This document shows, one piece after another, positions 1 through 10,190 of a stretch of 64,000 nt of DNA; position 1 is the stretch's first letter; each line of letters opens with the position of its first letter. The stretch lies in the NCBI RefSeq assembly GCF_014905175.1, contig NC_057788.1, positions 16,218,654 through 16,282,653 of the forward strand, read 5' to 3'. The position numbers were made by a program, and so were the translations under genes. The notes beneath the pieces are model-generated. The model saw only the letters and a program-made list of their open reading frames with translations, had not been told where the DNA came from and searched no databases. Origin of the DNA: Aphidius gifuensis. Its lineage: Eukaryota > Arthropoda > Insecta > Hymenoptera > Braconidae.

Positions 1-5
1 AGGTA

Positions 6-1325
6 TTAATCTTTATTTAGGTATTCTAACATGACTTGAGCTGCTAGCATCCGAGCTTCAATTAATGACTCGCCCCCAGTAATTACGTGTTCTTTATTTA
101 CTTGACATTTTACCATAAATATTGTTTTATTTTTATTATTTATTAGCTCATTTACTTTTCCGATATAAGTATAATTTGGTATTAAATAGTGATTAATTTT
201 ACAAAATTTTTTTAATTCATCTGTACGACAAAAATATTTTCTAGAATTTCCGACCGGTGTTATTTCGTAATACTCGTTATCAGTCATAATCATTTCAATT
301 AAAGCAAGTGTTGCATTATTTATTGTGCGGTCAAAATTTCTTCCCCATTTTATTGTTTCATAATTTCCCACTTTTATTTGTATAAATATTTTTTTATTTC
401 TATTTAATTTTTGTGTAGAACTAACGTCATGGTAATATGGTGTTGTGTGCATCAGCTTGGCAATTTCGTCTAGTATTATTATTGGATGTATTTTAATTTC
501 TTTAAAATATTGGTTTAAATTGAATCTATTTACGAGAAAACATCTACTTGACATACGAATTTTTGCTTCTCTTAAAATATTTCTGATTCCCATTATTCTG
601 ATTCTGTCTTCATGTTTTTCTATTTTGCGAGTGCTTAATTTATTATATTCATCATAATCTAAAGGTTCAGGTGCGTCATGATAAAGTGTGCTATTGCAAA
701 TTGATTTAATAAATTTTTTTTCAAGTAATAATATATCTATCTCATCAGTATTTTTAAATTCTCTTTCTTTTATGCTTTGAAGTTTACTAATAACTTTATT
801 TTTATCTTCGTCTCTAAAAAGAATGTCATCGTCACTTTTATTTTTGGTAGCAAATTCCATAAATTCATAAACATTTGTGTTATACATTAAAAAGGTTTGT
901 GTAACAATTTCAGGTAACTCTTTGTCTGTCACTAAATTGTAATAATATAAATCTTTTATTTGATCCATAATAAGGAAGTATCTATTATGCATTAGAGAAT
1001 TTTTATTTGCCCGTGAATCAAAAATATATTTGGAAATATAATATTCTAAAGGAATATTGTACTGGCAACGAATTTGTGTATTTGTTTTTATTTTGTAAAC
1101 TTGATATTTTTCTGTATTTTCTAATTTAAATTCTTCGAGTATATCGGGTAATGATTTTTGTATAATTGAATTTAGTGTAGTAATTTTTGCTTGAGAAATG
1201 ATAGTGTAGTGTGTGTCATAGTAATCATAGTGTATTCTTTGAATTAAATTTTCGATGATGTCGTGCAATATTTCTAACGCCATTTTTTTTTGTTGATTAA
1301 CAAACGATTTTAAATTGAATGCCAA
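6..1325 (-). CDS. Gypsy third ORF, 439 aa, with dsRNA-binding-like C-terminus
   Basis: This ORF of 439 codons lies 156 bp downstream of pol, where errantivirus-type gypsy elements carry env. I see no signal peptide, transmembrane segment or other envelope character. The last ~35 residues read as alternating beta-type residues, then GGES, then an alanine-rich helix (EARMLAAQVMLEYL), resembling the beta-beta-alpha C-terminal half of a double-stranded RNA-binding domain. A weaker similar pattern lies about 100 residues earlier (FIQIKVGNYE followed by NNATLALIEMI). The N-terminal 280 residues are charged and rich in Lys, Asn, Ile and Tyr, and I do not recognise them. The dsRNA-binding role is inferred from pattern only. 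The ORF is intact, and the ATG at 1325 is the first in frame. Confidence 0.65.
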   Translation of the reverse strand: MAFNLKSFVNQQKKMALEILHDIIENLIQRIHYDYYDTHYTIISQAKITTLNSIIQKSLPDILEEFKLENTEKYQVYKIKTNTQIRCQYNIPLEYYISKYIFDSRANKNSLMHNRYFLIMDQIKDLYYYNLVTDKELPEIVTQTFLMYNTNVYEFMEFATKNKSDDDILFRDEDKNKVISKLQSIKEREFKNTDEIDILLLEKKFIKSICNSTLYHDAPEPLDYDEYNKLSTRKIEKHEDRIRIMGIRNILREAKIRMSSRCFLVNRFNLNQYFKEIKIHPIIILDEIAKLMHTTPYYHDVSSTQKLNRNKKIFIQIKVGNYETIKWGRNFDRTINNATLALIEMIMTDNEYYEITPVGNSRKYFCRTDELKKFCKINHYLIPNYTYIGKVNELINNKNKTIFMVKCQVNKEHVITGGESLIEARMLAAQVMLEYLNKD

Positions 1326-1481
1326 ACGGTGATTTTAGTAATTTTTTCTGTAATAATAAAATATATGTCTTTAATTTATGTGAGAAAAAAAAATTTAAAA
1401 AAAAATTTATTTATTATTTATAAAAGTTCAATTTTTCTAGGAAAGTTTTTGTCTAATATAAAAATTTTTTTTGAAGTTACT

Positions 1482-4400
1482 TTAGTCAATATATGAGATC
1501 CTTACTTTATTTTTGTGAACTTTTCTAACCTTCCCTTTTACCATTATTTTAATATTTTCATCCCCACAAATTTCTACCACCTCATATGGACCCTCCCATT
1601 GATGTCCAAATTTTTCTACTACCCCTTCTTTTAATAAAAATACTTTATTTCCTTCTTCAAAAACTTTCGGATTAACATATCTATCGTAATATTTTTTTGA
1701 TTTAGCTTTAGCTAATTTTAAATTTTTATTAGCCTCTTCTTGAACATTTCGTAAGTCAGTATATAATTTAATCAAATATTTTTCATAAGTTATATTATTT
1801 TCATTAATTGGTGGAAAACTAGAGGGCATTTTTGCTAATCTCCCGTATACTAATTGATAAGGAGTATACCCAGTTCCCTCATGTTTACTTGTATTATAGG
1901 CAAATGAAGCTATTTCGCATGTGCTATCCCAATCATTATTCCCTTCATAATTAATTCTTAAATATTCTTTTAATACATGATGTGATCTTTCTATTGAACC
2001 ATTACTTTGAGGTCTGTAAGCAGTTGTTCTATAAAATTTAATTTTAAATAATTTAGCTACTTCCTTAAATAAAGATGACATGAAATTAGTTCCTTGATCT
2101 GTTAAAATTATTGTTGGTGGACCAAATATACAAACAAATTTTTTTACAAATGCATTGGCCACATGTGTAGCATCAGTTTTAGATAATGGAATGGCTAAAG
2201 AAAATTTTGTTAATTGACATTGAAGTGTAAGTACATATAAATTTCCCCTTTTTGTTTTAGTTAATGGGCCAACTATGTCCATTGCAATTTTTTCGAATGC
2301 GTATGTAGGAGTGTCAGTAATATGCATAGGTTGTCGAGTTCTAATACGCGTTAATTTACTTAATTGACATTTCTTACATTTTCTAATAAAATCTACAATA
2401 TCTCTTTTCATACGAGGCCAAAAATAGTCCTGTCTTAATCTGTCATACGTTTTTGTCATACCCTTATGTCCATTTGCTGCCGACCCATGATATTCATCTA
2501 GTAATATTGCTCGCGTTTCAATATCCGGAGTTTGGATCAAAGAATTACATATAATTATTCGTATATTAGTGTCTTGAAATGAGGCACTTAATTTATCTAA
2601 AATAAATTCCCAATATATTTCATCAATTTGTTCTGTTTTTCTCATACAAAATATTTTAGTATTAGTTCCCAAAATTATATTATATAAACTAGCTATACTT
2701 TCAACTATTGCTTCTTCCGTGACTCTATCATTTTGTCTATATTTAATTGGAATTATTAAACATGGCTTTAATTTATATTTAACTCTCGATGGCCTGCACA
2801 TTACAAGTTCATCTGGTAGTCTAATAACCTCAATTATTTCTTTCGCCCCTTTATCTACCGCTTCCCCCAACATTGTTGTAAAAATTACCATTGTTCCTGG
2901 TGTACTTAATAAATTTTCCCTTGATTCTACAATATTTTTATTTATTTTAATAATATTTGGAATTCTTTTTAATTTTTGTAATATATTATCATCATCTTCA
3001 ACCCTTTCTAATTCACTATCAGTTAGCAATTGGTTCCCACTGTCATTAAATTCTTCCTGTTCTACCTCTTCTACATCTTCAATATTTAATTCATTATTAT
3101 TATTATTACGAATATTTTCATTAATTATATCCTCCTCATCTTCACCATCATAACTCAAACTTTCATCATTCAATTGTTCAATATTTATATCATTTATATT
3201 TTCATCATTACTTCTACCATCAGTATTATTTATTTCATCATCAATATTATCATTTTCGAATTTTTTATCACCTTTATTAAAATCTCCTGAACGTACCTTC
3301 TTTTTTATTTTTTTGTTTAATAACAAATTATCAAAAGAATCCCCTGAGGATATCTGTTTTTCCCCGTTACTAAAATCCGACAATTCATCTACTCGGTCAT
3401 TATCAACCTCTTCAAACTGTACCACGCCTCTAGAAGTAGAGGGTTGTGGGTCAAAATTATTTAAATCAAACTTTTTTGAAAGAATTTTATCTTCAACAAT
3501 ATTTACTTTATTATTTTTTTTATTTGAATCATTATTATTTTTCATTTCTTTTCGTACTGTAACATTACTATCCCATCCCATATCATCAAATGTAAAATCA
3601 GGTTTGATAACTCGTTTTGTTGGTCTATCATCCCCCATATTATTATTATCTTCAATATTTATATTAACTTTATTTTTATTTTTTTTTATATTATATGGTA
3701 ACATTGTAATGTCGTCAGCGTCAACGTAGTGTGGTGCATTTCGTACTGATCTTTTTAGACTCCACTCGTCACTCGATGACCCTGACAGATCAGGTGTCAC
3801 TTTATTATTTTTCAGTTTCTTATAATGTCTTTTTTTATGTGTATTACTAGTGTCATCAGATGACGAAGTCTTCTGTCTTTTTCTACATGACCCAGTTTTA
3901 TTAGTAAGAACAAACAGCTGTTTGATACAGTTTATCGCTTGGCGCTCTACATTGCTCTCCGCATCAAGTTTCGCTTGTGGAATGTTTCTCGACAAGGCAT
4001 CCGCATTTGCGTTAATACGACCTTGTTTATATACAACGTCATATTCAAAGTCTTGCATACTAAATCGCCACCGCACGCACCTTGAATGGGTAGATTTCAT
4101 AGAATTTAACCATACCAACGGCCTATGATCTGTTACTAAAGTAAACTTTTTACCGTATAAATAAGGTCTAAATTGATTAACAGAATAAACAATTGCTAAC
4201 ATTTCTTTTTCGATAGTACTATAATTTTTTTCGGCATTCTGCAGGACGCGGGATACATAAGCTATAGGCAAATCTTGACCAATAGGTCCTTGAGATAAGA
4301 TTCCAGCAACCCCAACATCACTAGCGTCTGTCGTTACTATAAATTCACGCGTAAAATCTGGATACTGTAATATCGGTGATTTTAATAAACATGATTTTAA

Positions 4401-6197
4401 TCTAGTAAAAGCCTCTGTACACTCAGGTGTCCAGTTAAATTTAGTATTTATCTCTAGTAATTTTGTAAGAGGTTTTGATAATTTGGCATAGTCAAAAATG
4501 AATTTACGGTAATACCCTGTTAAACCTAAAAATTGTCTAACCCCTTTAACGTTAATGGGTCGTGGAAAATCTTTTACTGCGATCAATTTTTTTGGATCTG
4601 GTTTTACCCCGTGTTCAGTTATGACGTGACCTAAATATAACAATTCCTTTTGCAAAAAATTACATTTATCGGGTTGAAATTTTAAATTAGCGGCTCTAAA
4701 CCTTTCAGCTACTTTCTCAAATTTATCTACATGTTCGTCTAGGGTTTCTGAGTAAATTACTAAGTCGTCCATGTACATAAATACACTGGTTCCCTGTAAC
4801 CCTCTTAGAACTTTATTAGCAACTTTCTGAAAAATGCAAGGTCCATTTTTTAACCCGAAACTAACACGTGTATATTGATAATGATTATAAGGAGTAGAAA
4901 AAGCAGTCTTATGTCTATCATCTGGGTGAATTGGAATTTGATGAAAGCCGCTCGCTAAATCAAAAGTTGAAAAATATTTAGCGTTGCCCAATTGGTCTAA
5001 AATTTCTTGGATATTAGGCAAAGGATAAGCATCCCCGATAGATTTTTTGTTTAATTCTCGATAATCATTTACTAATCTAAATTTTTTTTCGCCATTAGGA
5101 CCATCTTTTTTTGGTACCATCCATATCGGTGAAGAATATGGACTATCCGACACTTCAATAATTCCCTGCGCTTCTAATTCTGCGAGTTGTTTTTTTATTT
5201 CTAGTTGATGAATTTGAGCAAATCTATATTGTTTTACAAAAATTGGTATGTCATCAATTGTAGGAATTCTATGCTGAGCTACATTTGTACAAGTTAATTT
5301 TTCTCCTTTCAAATAAAATAAATCTTGATATTTACTAATCAAATTTTCTACTAGCAATTTTTCTATATCTATTAATTCTTTATAATTTACTAAATTTTTT
5401 ATTTTATTAATTCTCTCTTCATTATAAACTGGCTCGACTGGTAATTTTATATTTTCTTGAGATTGAATTATATTAAAAATATCAGCTTTAGGACTGAAAT
5501 TAGAATAATCATGAATTTTTTTATTTAATAAATTTATGTGATATTTATTTATTTCTTTTTTTTCTTCGTCTAGAGTTACATCCTCATCTGCATTATTCTC
5601 ACCTTCATTTATACGCGATTTAACTAACTTGACCAAAGGTGTGGGAATTAATAATTTATTTTTAGAAATATTAGTTATATTTATATAGAGTTGACCTGAA
5701 TCATTGGCCTTTACATTCCCTTTAATAATTATTTCGTCACCAAAATATAGATTTGAAACTAACCCATCTTTATTAGAATTTTTACTTGTGTTTAATATTA
5801 GTGCTATTGTACTATTAGCTGGTATTTCTTGAGGTTGACCGAAAGAAAATTCTAATTGTTTATTATTTCCGAAACTCAAAAGATTATTGTTGAAATTTAA
5901 ATTTGCATTAAAATATGTAAAAAATGTTGATCCTAAAATCCCCATATAAAAAATTGGAAAATTATTATCGACTACATGAAATTCAGTAAGACAACCCTTT
6001 ATTGATAGTGTGATTGTACCCAAGCTATGAATTATACCATCAGTTATTCCTTGTAATGAAATGTTTTTATTAGAATTTATTTGATTTATATTTTTAAGAG
6101 CTGAGATTTTAATTATATTAACTTCGGCCCCAGTGTCAAGCATTAAATTACAAATACCTTTTAAATTTTTAGTATATAAAGATATAGAAGGAATCAT
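1482..6197 (-). CDS. pol: Gypsy Pol polyprotein: protease, reverse transcriptase, RNase H, integrase
   Basis: This 1571-aa polyprotein carries the enzymes for retrotransposition. The aspartic protease motif LDTGA sits at residues 20-24. Reverse transcriptase spans roughly 290-560, with catalytic YMDD at about 475-478. RNase H follows (TTDASD near 619). Integrase has an HHCC finger near 1236-1270, catalytic Asp near 1306 (MDIVGPL) and 1366 (LTDQG) and Glu near 1400 (SIERSH), and a C-terminal GPY/F-type motif (WEGPYEV, about 1536); there is no chromodomain. Between RNase H and integrase lies an unusual spacer of over 400 residues, very rich in Asp, Glu, Asn, Ser and Lys. Gag and Pol are in different frames, so Pol may be expressed by frameshifting. 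The first ATG is used here, but the natural product may start within the gag overlap. Confidence 0.95.
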   Translation of the reverse strand: MIPSISLYTKNLKGICNLMLDTGAEVNIIKISALKNINQINSNKNISLQGITDGIIHSLGTITLSIKGCLTEFHVVDNNFPIFYMGILGSTFFTYFNANLNFNNNLLSFGNNKQLEFSFGQPQEIPANSTIALILNTSKNSNKDGLVSNLYFGDEIIIKGNVKANDSGQLYINITNISKNKLLIPTPLVKLVKSRINEGENNADEDVTLDEEKKEINKYHINLLNKKIHDYSNFSPKADIFNIIQSQENIKLPVEPVYNEERINKIKNLVNYKELIDIEKLLVENLISKYQDLFYLKGEKLTCTNVAQHRIPTIDDIPIFVKQYRFAQIHQLEIKKQLAELEAQGIIEVSDSPYSSPIWMVPKKDGPNGEKKFRLVNDYRELNKKSIGDAYPLPNIQEILDQLGNAKYFSTFDLASGFHQIPIHPDDRHKTAFSTPYNHYQYTRVSFGLKNGPCIFQKVANKVLRGLQGTSVFMYMDDLVIYSETLDEHVDKFEKVAERFRAANLKFQPDKCNFLQKELLYLGHVITEHGVKPDPKKLIAVKDFPRPINVKGVRQFLGLTGYYRKFIFDYAKLSKPLTKLLEINTKFNWTPECTEAFTRLKSCLLKSPILQYPDFTREFIVTTDASDVGVAGILSQGPIGQDLPIAYVSRVLQNAEKNYSTIEKEMLAIVYSVNQFRPYLYGKKFTLVTDHRPLVWLNSMKSTHSRCVRWRFSMQDFEYDVVYKQGRINANADALSRNIPQAKLDAESNVERQAINCIKQLFVLTNKTGSCRKRQKTSSSDDTSNTHKKRHYKKLKNNKVTPDLSGSSSDEWSLKRSVRNAPHYVDADDITMLPYNIKKNKNKVNINIEDNNNMGDDRPTKRVIKPDFTFDDMGWDSNVTVRKEMKNNNDSNKKNNKVNIVEDKILSKKFDLNNFDPQPSTSRGVVQFEEVDNDRVDELSDFSNGEKQISSGDSFDNLLLNKKIKKKVRSGDFNKGDKKFENDNIDDEINNTDGRSNDENINDINIEQLNDESLSYDGEDEEDIINENIRNNNNNELNIEDVEEVEQEEFNDSGNQLLTDSELERVEDDDNILQKLKRIPNIIKINKNIVESRENLLSTPGTMVIFTTMLGEAVDKGAKEIIEVIRLPDELVMCRPSRVKYKLKPCLIIPIKYRQNDRVTEEAIVESIASLYNIILGTNTKIFCMRKTEQIDEIYWEFILDKLSASFQDTNIRIIICNSLIQTPDIETRAILLDEYHGSAANGHKGMTKTYDRLRQDYFWPRMKRDIVDFIRKCKKCQLSKLTRIRTRQPMHITDTPTYAFEKIAMDIVGPLTKTKRGNLYVLTLQCQLTKFSLAIPLSKTDATHVANAFVKKFVCIFGPPTIILTDQGTNFMSSLFKEVAKLFKIKFYRTTAYRPQSNGSIERSHHVLKEYLRINYEGNNDWDSTCEIASFAYNTSKHEGTGYTPYQLVYGRLAKMPSSFPPINENNITYEKYLIKLYTDLRNVQEEANKNLKLAKAKSKKYYDRYVNPKVFEEGNKVFLLKEGVVEKFGHQWEGPYEVVEICGDENIKIMVKGKVRKVHKNKVRISYID

Positions 6198-6226
6198 GGT
6201 TGATTTAGTTAAATTTATTTTAGCAA

Positions 6227-7078
6227 TTAATTTGATTTCTGTGCCTGTTGGTTCAATTGTGTTTGAGTGTGACTGGGTGTTAGCCGTTGTGGTGAATCTC
6301 CACCCTGATTCACTGGCTTCGCATCGTTTTTTGATAATTCAGATTCGAGTCTAGCTCTAATTTCTTTATACATGTTACATCTAGATATATCATGTCCCCA
6401 TCTTTTACAAATTTCACATTGACCACTGTATGTTTTTGTAAATTGAGAATTATTATTATTATAATTACGATTATTATTTAATTGTGGGCGATCATAAGAA
6501 TTTCTTTGATAATACCCGGTTGTTTGATTCTGATAGTTATTACGTTGATATGAATTATTATTTTCACGAATATTATTATTGGCATTTCTGTTAGAATAAT
6601 ATCCCTGTGTTGGTGGAGTTTTATTTTGTTCCCCATTAGAAGTACTTGGTTTGTCATTTGACTGAATGGACTCGTTATTATTAGTATTATTATTATTATG
6701 AACAAATGGTTTATATTGATAATTATTATTATATGGTTTATTAGTTACTTCATTATTATTTTTCTGACCAATGGTAGTAACAACATTAATATCGTTAGGA
6801 CGTCTGAGTTTAATTGTTTCAACATGCTCATTATATAATTTCTTACTAGCGTTCCAGACATCTAAAAATTTTTCACATTTAATTTGTTTACATTCCAATA
6901 CCATACGTACATCGCGAATTAATCCTCTAATAAATTGTCTAATAACTTTCTCTTCAATTTTGTCATTATTCATTCGCCCAAATCCGTCATTATCTCCCTC
7001 ATTACAATCAATTAAATCACTATATAATTTGTAAACTCGATTACCATATTCATCAATATTTTCATAAATAATTTGGAA
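6227..7078 (-). CDS. gag: Gypsy Gag, C-terminal part with zinc knuckle
   Basis: The frame is open from 7078 to the stop at 6227; the first ATG inside it is at 6973, but gag-like sequence continues upstream of that ATG (R-V-Y-K-L-Y and F-I-R-G-L type helices). The middle is a low-complexity Asn/Gln/Tyr-rich tract. Near the end there is one CCHC zinc knuckle (CEICKRWGHDISRC), the usual nucleocapsid RNA-binding motif. The N-terminal half of a normal Gag is missing, cut at the stop at 7079-7081. The gene is followed 30 bp later by pol in another frame. Confidence 0.85.
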   Translation of the reverse strand, partial: FQIIYENIDEYGNRVYKLYSDLIDCNEGDNDGFGRMNNDKIEEKVIRQFIRGLIRDVRMVLECKQIKCEKFLDVWNASKKLYNEHVETIKLRRPNDINVVTTIGQKNNNEVTNKPYNNNYQYKPFVHNNNNTNNNESIQSNDKPSTSNGEQNKTPPTQGYYSNRNANNNIRENNNSYQRNNYQNQTTGYYQRNSYDRPQLNNNRNYNNNNSQFTKTYSGQCEICKRWGHDISRCNMYKEIRARLESELSKNDAKPVNQGGDSPQRLTPSHTQTQLNQQAQKSN

Positions 7079-7081
7079 TTA

Positions 7082-7838
7082 CAAACTGGAATTTGTGTAA
7101 GTCCAGTATGTGTGAGGCGTGTCAATGTGGATGATCGACCTGTAGATGTTGTAGTAGTCTGAACTTAACACAACGATATGTCAATAATTCAATGATAATG
7201 GAATTTTTGTTTAGTGATTGGTTTTAAAATAATTAACACAATTTTTATTTAATGTTGAATATTTAATTAATGATTAAAAAGTATACGTTGAGATTAAAAA
7301 CAAGAGTGAGTGTTGTGACATTGTTACAGTTTTTATAATCTTGGTTTTGAAAAATAATTTGTGGTAGGAATATTGCTTTGACCAATCCTAAAACATTGTT
7401 CCCATGATAGTCAGCAAATTCTTGTATATGAAATCTTACAGACTTATATTTTATTTTATTAATTTTTAGAATTAAAAATGAATAAATCGGCGAAAAAATA
7501 TTCCCGTTGACTGTTGTTGCTATATGATCTTAAATGTTGGTATAAATGATTGTGTTACATCCGGTGAATTTAATTCTAATATTGTAGACTATGCAAATAC
7601 GTCACAGAATTTATTTTTTTTTTATTTTTTATATAGTTCTAAATGTAAATGTTCAGTTTTTTTTTTATATCGATAATTCAATCGAATTCGTTCTGTTCTT
7701 CTTGCAGATAACTGGATTATAAATAGCGTAGACTAAAAATTAGCTATAAAATTAACTAATAAATTTATTTTTCTCGAATTTCTTAATATTTAAAAGTTAA
7801 AAAACTTACATGTAATTAATGTTTTTCGTTTTTGACAG
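7082..7838. other. No gene recognised; possible 5' intron of the BEN gene
   Basis: AT-rich sequence with stops in all frames. It should hold the intron upstream of the first BEN-gene exon I can support. Possible donors (GTAAGT near 7096) and an acceptor-like TTCTTCTTGCAG ending near 7707 are visible, but no upstream coding exon or start codon can be defended. Confidence 0.5.
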
Positions 7839-9221
7839 ATTGATATTCATCAGTCAAAAAATTTTGATTCGGGTTCTCTACTCTTGATTGGTGAGCCTAC
7901 ACATCTATCATCTTCTTTATCTCTTCGTGCAAATGCCCTCCAAAACACCGAAAATAATCAGGTATTAATATATCAGACATATATATATATATACAGCATA
8001 AGTTATCAAAAGTAAAACTTGTACTACATTTTTTATTTTTATGATGATTTGAAAAATTATCATGTTAAAATTTCTTTATTATTTTTATTTTGTGTTTTAG
8101 ATCGTTCAAAATGATTTAGATCAGGTACATACTGATTTACATGATGGACGAAATGATGCCAATAGTGTTATTAATAATGAGGTAGAAATAATAATAATGA
8201 TAATAATAATAATAGTAATGTAATAACGTGTATATATATACTGTAAAACGTTAAATGTATTTTTATATAATAACGAATTAAAATTAGAATTTAGTATTTC
8301 TATTGGTTTTATTTTGTGTTTTAGATTGTTGAAAACGATTTACAAAACAGACAAAATATCGATCACGATAATGCTAATAATGAGGTAATAATAATTATAA
8401 TAATAATAATAATATTAATAATAATAATTATGTTATAACGTGTTCATATATACTATAAAACGTTAACTGTATTTTTATATAATAACGAATTAAAATTAGA
8501 ATTTAGTATTTCTATTGGTTTTATTTTGTGTTTTAGATTGTTGAAAACGATTTACAAAACAGACAAAATATCGATCACGATAATGCTAATAATGAGGTAA
8601 TAATAATTATAATAATAATAATAATATTAATAATAATAATTATGTTATAACGTGTTCATATATACTATAAAACGTTAACTGTATTTTTATATAATAACGA
8701 ATTAAAATTAGAATTTAGTATTTTTATTGGTTTATTTTGTGTTTTAGATTGTTGAAAACGATTTACAAAACAGACAAAATATCGATCATGATGATGCTAA
8801 TAATGAGGTAATAATAATAATAATAATAATAATATTAATAATAACAATTATGTTATAACGTGTTCATATATACTATAAAACGTTAACTGTATTTTTATAT
8901 AATAACGAATTAAAATTAGAATTTAGTATTTTTATTGGTTTTATTTTGTGTTTTAGATTGTTGAAAACGATTTACAAAACAGACAAAATATCGATCATGA
9001 TGATGCTAATAATGAGGTAATAATAATAATAATAATAATATTAATAATAATAATTATGTTATAACGTGTTCATATATACTATAAAACGTTAACTGTATTT
9101 TTATATAATAACGAATTAAAATTAGAATTTAGTATTTTTATTGGTTTTATTTTGTGTTTTAGATTGTTGAAAATGATTTACGAAACAGACAAAATATCGA
9201 TCATAATGATGCTAATAATGA

Positions 9222-9261
<40 letters not shown>

Positions 9262-9939
9262 TGTTTACTTATATTGAAATCTTCATAATTTTCAGAATGA
9301 ACGAGATGAAAATAGACCATTTTCTCATGAAGTAGATGGGATTCAAGTAGGAGATAACATCGATCGTTCAAATCCTCGGGTAATTTCTCAATAGTTTATA
9401 AATTTTAATTTGAAATTTAAAATATATTTTTTTAACGATATTATATTTTAAAAAAGATTTTGTTTATTTTTATTTTTTTAGGTTTGGACTCACTTACATG
9501 GAGCAGTATATATCAAACAAGCAAAACTTCGTCGTCTTTGTCTGGATGGGAAAGCTGAAAAAAGGAACTTAGCCAGATCAGTCAGTCGACAACTTATGAA
9601 CATGCTGGTACCAAGAGACGTACTAGCTGTCCATTCGTTGTCTGGCAAAAGTTCCCCAGCTTTTCCAGATAAACCCCCTTTACCGCGAATTGATTCACGG
9701 ATTACTGAAGCGATTTTTCGTAAGTTCTCATTTATTAATTATTTAACTGTTATTAATTAAATTTTATTATTAATGTAATACAATATATTGCAATTTTTTT
9801 TTTTTTTGTTATTGCAGAGTATATCAAAAAAGAAATTATGCCCAATGCAGTAAGAGCAGACTGCAATGCTGGCATTACTGGCATCTGTGCTGATGCAGCT
9901 AAAACTTGCAGACGACGTCGTAATAGAAATGCCAATTAA
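7839..9939 (+). CDS. BEN-domain-like gene with a tandemly amplified exon, 5' end not found
   Basis: Ten exons are supported by GT-AG junctions with consistent phase: 7839-7961, 8101-8181, 8325-8384, 8537-8596, 8748-8807, 8957-9016, 9163-9222, 9296-9379, 9482-9719 and 9818-9939 (stop TAA). The first nine introns or junctions are phase 0 and the last is phase 1, and the frame stays open throughout. Exons 3-7 are five near-identical 60-bp copies encoding 20 residues (IVENDLQNRQNIDHDNANNE and variants). The last two exons encode about 120 residues resembling a BEN domain: a region around LMNMLVPRDVLAVHSLSGK, a proline-containing segment, and a basic C-terminal helix (TCRRRRNR). BEN domains bind DNA and chromatin factors; they occur in insect regulators, poxviruses and bracoviruses. 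Acidic repeats plus a C-terminal BEN domain suggest a nuclear protein. The start codon and 5' exons are missing from my model. Confidence 0.72.
8282..9250 (+). repeat. Tandem array of exon-plus-intron units inside the BEN gene
   Basis: Units of about 205-212 bp each hold a 60-bp exon, its GT donor, a TAA/ATAAT microsatellite, a conserved block (TTATAACGTGTTCATATATA) and the acceptor TTTTGTGTTTTAG. Exon starts at 8325, 8537, 8748, 8957 and 9163 give spacings of 212, 211, 209 and 206 bp. The introns are as similar between units as the exons, so the duplication is recent or kept homogeneous by gene conversion. Exon 2 (8101-8181) starts IVQNDL and looks like the diverged ancestor of the unit. Confidence 0.88.
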
Positions 9940-10190
9940 AATAATATTATATCGTAAGAAGAGTGCCTTTATTGATATATCATGATTTTTTTATAAAAGT
10001 TGAAAAAAAATTCAATATAATACATATAAATAACATTTATCAAATCTAAAAACATTGTTTGCTTTAAAATATTAATAATAATAATGATAATAATAATAAT
10101 AATAATAATTTATTTACTTATTTACTTACTTATTTACTTACTTACATTAGATGCTTTACATGAATTTGTTCTATAAGATCTTGACACTAA
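9940..10190. other. 3' flank of the BEN gene with simple repeats
   Basis: Contains an AATAAT/TAATAA microsatellite around 10071-10110 and a TTACTTAC run around 10111-10146. No gene seen. The polyadenylation site of the BEN gene should lie here, but no canonical AATAAA was singled out. Confidence 0.6.

Larger units (their letters stand above)
6..7078 (-). mobile_element. Ty3/gypsy LTR retrotransposon, 5'-truncated, extends past window start
   Basis: Read on the minus strand, the element runs gag (7078 to 6227), pol (6197 to 1482), then a third ORF (1325 to 6). Gag opens directly after an in-frame stop at 7079-7081 and lacks its N-terminal part. No LTR or primer-binding site was recognised on the right, so the 5' end is missing or interrupted near 7080. 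The left end and 3' LTR lie outside the window. Pol is open over 1571 codons with its catalytic motifs intact, so this insertion looks young next to the wrecked copy at 34.5-42.4 kb, which belongs to a similar lineage. Confidence 0.85.

Noticed and set aside
6..1325. Envelope gene of an errantivirus-type gypsy element
   Set aside because: The position fits, but there is no signal peptide, transmembrane segment or furin-like site.
7690..7730. An upstream BEN-gene exon after the TTCTTCTTGCAG acceptor
   Set aside because: The following sequence has stops in the needed phase and no convincing donor.
7839..9939. Calling the BEN gene a bracovirus gene
   Set aside because: Bracoviruses have BEN genes, but the multi-exon structure and lack of circle-excision motifs give no support; left as a BEN-domain-like gene.
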